A DNA stretch of 9,681 bases from RI-92 sp040235555 (GTDB taxonomy: Bacteria > Pseudomonadota > Gammaproteobacteria > UBA6429 > Thiohalophilaceae). The notes under the pieces are model-generated. The model was given only the letters and a program-made list of their open reading frames with translations. It was not told where the DNA came from and ran no database searches. Numbering within the stretch: position 1 is the stretch's first letter; each line of letters opens with the position of its first letter. The translations under genes and the position numbers were made by a program. The stretch spans positions 1 through 9,681 of the forward strand of contig JBECKZ010000081.1 of assembly GCA_040235555.1 (NCBI GenBank), given 5' to 3'. Below are positions 5,551-9,681 of the stretch, in pieces.

Positions 5551-5581
5551 GCCCGGCAGGTTATACCTGCCGGGCCTTTTT
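5551..5581 (+). terminator. Strong intrinsic terminator after the DUF3015 gene
   Basis: GCCCGGCAGG (5551-5560) and CCTGCCGGGC (5566-5575) form a perfect 10-bp GC-rich stem with loop TTATA, followed by C and five T. This is a textbook rho-independent terminator. It lies 26 bases before the ATG of the DUF4105 gene at 5607, so downstream genes need read-through or their own promoter. Confidence 0.92.
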
Positions 5582-5606
5582 GTTGTCGGTCATATTAATT
5601 TACAAG

Positions 5607-7514
5607 ATGTTGAGAAGTCTGGCCCTGGCCTGCGTTATATGGGGTATATCCGGCCATGTCAGTGCAAGTGTCGCGCCTGTCCAGAACTGGATTGAGCAGG
5701 CGCATCAGCTACATCTTGCCACTTCATCACAGTGGCTGGAGCTTGTTCATTACCGTCCCAATATTCTGCATTCCGGTTATACCAGTTTTGCCAGCGGTAA
5801 AAGTTTTTTTCTAGCTGAAAACGGCAGGGTGGATCCACAGGCAGAACTGGATGCTACGCTGCGAGCTATCGCTCTACCTGTTAACGAACAAGCAGATTCT
5901 CATGCACAGTGCCGTTTTGTTGCACGTTACCATTGGTTAAAACAGAAACTCGCAATACCTGATGAGCAACTGCCACATGTGGAATGCAAAGCATTTAAGG
6001 AGTGGTATCACAACATCAATCCAGCCCGGATAACCCTGGTGTTTCCCTCAGCGTATATCAATAATCCTTCATCAATGTTTGGCCATACTCTGTTACGAAT
6101 TGATCCACCAAAAACTGAGTCCAGAACCACACTGACGAGTTACTCTATCAGTTATGCTGCAGAAACCACGGAGTTCAATGGGCTTGTATTCGCCATCAAG
6201 GGACTGACCGGCGGCTACCATGGGTATTTCAGTATCCAGCCTTATTATGACAAGGTGAATGAGTACAGCGATTTGGAAAATCGCGATATCTGGGAGTATG
6301 AACTTAATTTTACACCGGCAGAAATCCGGCGATTAATGGAGCATGCCTGGGAGTTACATAAAACCGCGTTTGATTATTATTTCCTTGATGAAAACTGTTC
6401 TTTTCAGCTGCTGGCTTTACTGGACGTGGCACGCCCAGGAATGCACCTGACCGCACAATTCCCTCTAGAGGTTATCCCGGTAGATACAATCCGTGCGGTA
6501 CTCAGGCAACATGACCTGCTCGCCGGGATCAATTATCGTCCTGCCAGTCGAACCAACCTGAGTTTCTGGTTTTCCCGCATGAAAAAAGCACAACAAGACT
6601 GGGTCCTGAACTACAGCAATTCGGAAGCAACACTAGAGGATCCACGTCTACGCACACTCCCATTGAATGAACAGGCAGAGATGCTGGATGTTGCGTATCA
6701 ATATGTACAGTACCAATATCGGCGTCGCCTGATCCCACAGAAAGTCAGTGCGGAGAAGTCACTGGAATTACTGACGCAACGAAGTCGCATCAATGATACC
6801 CAGCCTTTACCCGATGCTCCGCAGCCTGCAACACGGCCTGACCAGGGTCATTTATCATCACGCGTATTACTGGGGTATGGTGAATTGGATGACAGGCGTT
6901 TCGTACAATTTACCTGGCGCCCTGCATATCATGATCTGCTGGATAATGATCAGGGGCACGTTGCCGGTTCGCAAATAGATTTTCTGAATTTATCGCTGAG
7001 GAAATATTCGGCTGAGCACAGTGTTCAACTGGAAAATTTCACCCTGATCAATATTTTTTCTATTACGCCAACCAATCGATTTTTTCATGCATTATCCTGG
7101 CATTTCGATACCGGTTTTGAACGTCTGCCTATTGATCCTGATCCGTATAAACGTGATCTGGTCTATAGTATAAATGGCGGTGCGGGTTATACCTATGCAG
7201 CCTCGGATAAATTTCGTGGGTACGGTATGCTGGATGCCAGTGCGATCATACACCACGACTATACAAATTCGGTGGCGATGGGAATCGGGCTGCGTACCGG
7301 ATTGCTCTGGCAAGTGACTCAGTGGTGGAAAGTACATCTTGAAGCAAGTGCCCTGGATATTGGCTATCATTCCAATCGTGTTTTGCAATTGTTGCAATTG
7401 GGTCAGAGTTTTTCCCTGGGCCGAAACAACGCATTACGATTTCATTGGCAACGTTCGGGTGAGAAAGAACATCTGACTAACGAAGTATTACTGAGCTGGA
7501 ATCATTATTACTGA
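5607..7514 (+). CDS. DUF4105 (Lnb N-terminal domain) envelope protein with barrel-like C-terminus
   Basis: 635 residues from the ATG at 5607. An in-frame TTG at 5580 lies in the terminator's T-run and is less likely. A signal peptide ends at VSA (residue 20). A helical region (21-100) leads to the DUF4105/Lnb_N domain (about 100-275), with RITLVFPSAYINNPSSMFGH and H160, then YYFLDENCSF with C264: the conserved His and Cys of a papain/NlpC-like fold. From memory, the Bacteroides protein giving the domain its name is a lipoprotein N-acyltransferase. About residues 415-635 read as alternating amphipathic strands ending in LLSWNHYY, an aromatic terminus typical of outer-membrane barrels. No ribosome site is obvious. 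The stop overlaps the next ATG by one base. Family is firm; acyl transfer and the barrel are inference. Confidence 0.88.
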   Translation: MLRSLALACVIWGISGHVSASVAPVQNWIEQAHQLHLATSSQWLELVHYRPNILHSGYTSFASGKSFFLAENGRVDPQAELDATLRAIALPVNEQADSHAQCRFVARYHWLKQKLAIPDEQLPHVECKAFKEWYHNINPARITLVFPSAYINNPSSMFGHTLLRIDPPKTESRTTLTSYSISYAAETTEFNGLVFAIKGLTGGYHGYFSIQPYYDKVNEYSDLENRDIWEYELNFTPAEIRRLMEHAWELHKTAFDYYFLDENCSFQLLALLDVARPGMHLTAQFPLEVIPVDTIRAVLRQHDLLAGINYRPASRTNLSFWFSRMKKAQQDWVLNYSNSEATLEDPRLRTLPLNEQAEMLDVAYQYVQYQYRRRLIPQKVSAEKSLELLTQRSRINDTQPLPDAPQPATRPDQGHLSSRVLLGYGELDDRRFVQFTWRPAYHDLLDNDQGHVAGSQIDFLNLSLRKYSAEHSVQLENFTLINIFSITPTNRFFHALSWHFDTGFERLPIDPDPYKRDLVYSINGGAGYTYAASDKFRGYGMLDASAIIHHDYTNSVAMGIGLRTGLLWQVTQWWKVHLEASALDIGYHSNRVLQLLQLGQSFSLGRNNALRFHWQRSGEKEHLTNEVLLSWNHYY

Positions 7515-8341
7515 TGCGACGCCTAGCCTGTTTGATAATCTTGTTGCTGCAGCTGTCAGCTTGTTCCAGTCTGATATTTTTGCCAGAGAAAAAGACCTAT
7601 GTTACCCCGGCAATGTTACATATCAAGAGTGAAGACGTTTATTTTCACTCAGGCAAATATGTTTTGCACGGCTGGTGGCTGCATGCAAAACCACCAGTAA
7701 AGGGCACGGTGCTATTTTTACATGGTAATGCCGAGAACATTAGTACGCATATTGCGAGTGTCTACTGGTTGCCAGCCGAGGGATACGATGTCTTTATGTT
7801 TGATTATCGTGGTTATGGTCTGTCCACGGGCAAGCCGGACCTGCCTGGTATCCATCAGGATTATGCGGCAGCACTGGATTACCTGTTTCACCGAGCCGAT
7901 GCCAATAAAACCAATGTGTTCGTATTTGGGCAGAGTCTGGGCGCTGCGGTCGTGCTGGTGGGGACTGACACTTCCCCCTACAAATCCCGTTTGCGCGCCG
8001 TTATTGTAGAAGGTGCATTTACCAGCTATCGGCGAGTAGCACGGGAAAAGTTCGGTGATTTTTGGTTGACCTGGTTATTCCAGTGGCCATTGTCCTATAC
8101 CATTAACGATGACTTTCGCCCGATTGATCATATCGCCAAGATTAGTCCAACCCCGTTGTTATTAATCCATAGCGAACAGGATGAAGTGATTCCGTTTCAT
8201 CACGCGCTCGATCTTTTTGCCGCAGCCAAAGAGCCCAAGACATTGTGGGTTGTGAAAAATGTCTCGCATATTCATACCTTCACAAAACCTGAGTATCGGA
8301 AGAAATTGATCGATTATTTACAGCAGCATCTTGCAAAGTAA
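7514..8341 (+). CDS. Lipoprotein alpha/beta hydrolase (BEM46/YfhR-like)
   Basis: 275 residues. A lipoprotein signal ends in LSAC with the acylated cysteine at 17; Ser at the next position predicts outer-membrane rather than inner-membrane retention. The hydrolase core shows HGNAEN (70-75, oxyanion region), MFDYRGYGLS (95-104), nucleophile S141 in GQSLG, acid D223 in SEQDEVIP and base H252 in VSHIHTF, so the triad is complete. The pattern matches the BEM46/ABHD13/YfhR group of serine hydrolases, whose natural substrates are mostly unknown. The ATG overlaps the upstream stop (TGATG), which indicates translational coupling to the DUF4105 protein and a shared task in the envelope, perhaps on acyl groups. 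Catalytic class is confident; substrate is not. Confidence 0.9.
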   Translation: MRRLACLIILLLQLSACSSLIFLPEKKTYVTPAMLHIKSEDVYFHSGKYVLHGWWLHAKPPVKGTVLFLHGNAENISTHIASVYWLPAEGYDVFMFDYRGYGLSTGKPDLPGIHQDYAAALDYLFHRADANKTNVFVFGQSLGAAVVLVGTDTSPYKSRLRAVIVEGAFTSYRRVAREKFGDFWLTWLFQWPLSYTINDDFRPIDHIAKISPTPLLLIHSEQDEVIPFHHALDLFAAAKEPKTLWVVKNVSHIHTFTKPEYRKKLIDYLQQHLAK

Positions 8342-8432
8342 TATGATGCCGGCCATCTTTATTGTAAGAAGCACGATTTAAATGTCATTTTGGCAGAAGA
8401 TGTGAAATCTGTCCGGGTGCCGGGTGGGGTAT

Positions 8433-9332
8433 ATGAATAAGAAAAATATCATCTTCGTACCGGGTAAAAATCCCAAACCTGATCCAGAGTCCCATAGAAA
8501 AATGTTATGGCGTTGCCTGCTGGAAGGGATTCGGCGCAGTGAGCCAGAACTCGTGAAGGATATCGGTGCGCATACGGAATGTTTCAGATTAATTGCGTGG
8601 AATTACCTTTACTACCATCAAACCAAGGATATTAGTCATGATTTGCCATGGATCGATGCACTAATTAACAAGCATGGGCCAACGGAGCTGGATATTCTGG
8701 ATACAAATACCTGGCAGCGAAAATTGGCGACATTGTTTTTCAGTGCCGGTGATATGTTTCCCTTTGTTATCCCATTCCTGCCAAAGGTAATTCGGCAGAT
8801 AGCGGCAGAAACACGCCGCTATTTCCGTAACATCAATAATATTGCCTGCGAGGTTAGAGAATTACTGAAGCAGGAATTAAGGCCCATGTTATCGGCAAAT
8901 GAAAAAATCCTGCTGATTGGTCATAGCCTGGGTTCGGTCATTGCCTATGATACCTTATGGGAACTTTCGCGAGAGGAGCAATTGCCAGGAAAAGTCGACT
9001 TGTTTCTCACTCTTGGCAGCCCCTTGGGTATGCATTACGTAGAACGCCGGTTGCGGGGCAATCGAGAAGAAGGTAAGCGACGCTATCCAGACAATATCCG
9101 TCACTGGGTGAATATGTCATCGGTAGGTGACATCACGGCGCTTGACAGAAAATTCCGGGATGATTTCAGTCACATGCTAGAATACGGGATCATTGAGTCA
9201 ATCGAGGACCATAGCGAGGCCATTTACAATTTCTTTCGAAATGATCATGGTCTGAATGTCCACCGTTCCTATGGTTATCTGGTGAATCCAGCGGTTGGTT
9301 ATATTATTGCTGACTGGTGGCGAGAAGACTAA
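8433..9332 (+). CDS. Cytoplasmic alpha/beta hydrolase
   Basis: 299 residues without signal peptide or clear membrane segment. It opens with the first strand KNIIFVPGKNPKPDPESHRK and has nucleophile S165 in LIGHSLGS (161-168). A probable acid is D233 in SSVGDITALD, and a probable base is H277 in NVHRSYGYL (H272 is an alternative). This is a complete lipase/esterase-like triad, though the substrate is unknown. A hydrophobic stretch (101-119, FFSAGDMFPFVIPFLPKVI) before the nucleophile could touch membrane or acyl chains. The ATG at 8433 is chosen because GGGTGGGG lies just upstream; a GTG at 8424 is possible but lies inside that run. It follows the lipoprotein hydrolase by 91 bases on the same strand, so it may belong to the same transcript. 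The family below alpha/beta hydrolase level was not resolved. Confidence 0.85.
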   Translation: MNKKNIIFVPGKNPKPDPESHRKMLWRCLLEGIRRSEPELVKDIGAHTECFRLIAWNYLYYHQTKDISHDLPWIDALINKHGPTELDILDTNTWQRKLATLFFSAGDMFPFVIPFLPKVIRQIAAETRRYFRNINNIACEVRELLKQELRPMLSANEKILLIGHSLGSVIAYDTLWELSREEQLPGKVDLFLTLGSPLGMHYVERRLRGNREEGKRRYPDNIRHWVNMSSVGDITALDRKFRDDFSHMLEYGIIESIEDHSEAIYNFFRNDHGLNVHRSYGYLVNPAVGYIIADWWRED

Positions 9333-9360
9333 ATCATTCCATTCAGATATCGAGAATGAT
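9333..9360 (+). terminator. Weak hairpin after the last hydrolase gene
   Basis: ATCATTC (9333-9339) pairs perfectly with GAATGAT (9354-9360) over a 14-base loop, directly after the stop codon. The stem is AT-rich and no T-run follows, so it is a poor intrinsic terminator and may only stabilise the mRNA end. Confidence 0.25.
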
Positions 9361-9681
9361 CAGTGCCTGTGGAAGCATGCGAACCTGAACTACCTGCTCA
9401 AACTCAGAATCAATGGGTAGTATCTCCATCACAGACGTCGGTATTGTTCCAGGCGCATCTTGAGCAGAACCCCTCGGTTCTTTTTGATCAAATCGTAGCG
9501 AATACATGGATGAGTTATGACAAAGCCACATTTTCACTAGACATCGTATAAAATCCCATTCTGCTAAATAGATCTAGGCTACTCGTAAGCTGAACAAGTA
9601 CTTGTTCGCAGCATGGGATAAAAATTCCTATAAAATATCATGCGGGTGGTTGCAGTGGAGGCGTATTCAGCTGACTTACTA
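9361..9681. other. Right-end intergenic region without a convincing gene
   Basis: Two overlapping short frames (plus 9363-9551, minus 9537-9343) lack ribosome sites and use GTG starts; neither is recognisable. The sequence contains the palindrome at 9592-9607 and an AT-rich box TATAAA (9629-9634). A frame open from ATG 9640 to the edge (MRVVAVEAYSADLL) has no ribosome site. The region may be the control region of a gene beyond the window. Confidence 0.5.
9592..9607. promoter_or_regulatory. Perfect 16-bp palindrome, possible operator
   Basis: GAACAAGTACTTGTTC is fully self-complementary. GCTG before it and CAGC after it could extend the stem with a one-base bulge. It lies about 22 bases upstream of a TATAAA box, a fitting place for a dimeric regulator. 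The GAAC and GTTC ends are eight bases apart, not the four of the Gram-positive LexA box, and no known regulator is assigned. Confidence 0.4.

Noticed and set aside
5580..5606. TTG start adding nine residues to the DUF4105 protein
   Set aside because: The codon lies in the T-run of the terminator; the ATG at 5607 gives a standard signal peptide.
9343..9537. Minus-strand 64-codon frame at the right end
   Set aside because: GTG start without a ribosome site, no recognisable domain, and a competing plus-strand frame over the same bases. Its C-terminal half looks protein-like, so a gene remnant cannot be fully excluded.
9592..9607. LexA (SOS) box
   Set aside because: The gammaproteobacterial box is CTGT-N8-ACAG and the Gram-positive one is GAAC-N4-GTTC. 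This site has GAAC and GTTC eight bases apart.
9640..9681. Open frame from ATG 9640 to the window edge
   Set aside because: Only 14 codons are visible, with no ribosome site upstream and a TATAAA box too close to the ATG. Too little to call a gene.

Overview
The window looks like a chromosomal stretch from a gammaproteobacterium of moderate GC content, probably an environmental or sulfur-oxidiser-like lineage. This rests on the gene families recognised (bactofilin, PA2779-type, DUF3015, DUF4105/Lnb_N) and on Sec and lipoprotein signals typical of diderm bacteria. The genus cannot be fixed from sequence alone. No tRNA, rRNA, transposase, integrase or CRISPR array was found.

Left part (1-2339): a leftward pair encodes a bactofilin (312-824) followed 33 bases later by an unrecognised gene that runs off the left edge (278 to 1). 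A 388-base gap follows. It holds a compact set of nested inverted repeats (1089-1159) that folds as a three-way junction. Next comes a rightward gene for a response regulator fused to a class III nucleotide cyclase (1213-2271), whose catalytic loop departs from the usual consensus.

Middle part (2340-5051): a leftward UbiA/MenA-type prenyltransferase (2340-3371) is divergent from a rightward stand-alone receiver-domain protein (3647-4051). Their 275-base shared control region is crowded with dyads and direct repeats. A leftward PA2779-family small membrane protein (4138-4494) follows. It is separated by 557 AT-rich bases, with an inverted repeat and a possible 13-codon ORF, from the next block.

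Right part (5052-9332): four rightward genes probably form an envelope module. They are a secreted DUF3015 protein with a strong terminator directly behind it, a DUF4105 (Lnb N-terminal domain) protein with a barrel-like C-terminus, a lipoprotein alpha/beta hydrolase overlapping it by one base, and a leaderless cytoplasmic alpha/beta hydrolase. The best candidate for under-described biology is this last cluster: a periplasmic His/Cys acyl-transfer-type domain, apparently tethered to an outer-membrane barrel, translationally coupled to a serine-hydrolase lipoprotein. The final 349 bases hold no convincing gene but contain a perfect 16-bp palindrome.

Signal transduction is represented only by two orphan receivers; no histidine kinase lies in the window. 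Functional links between blocks are inference from position.
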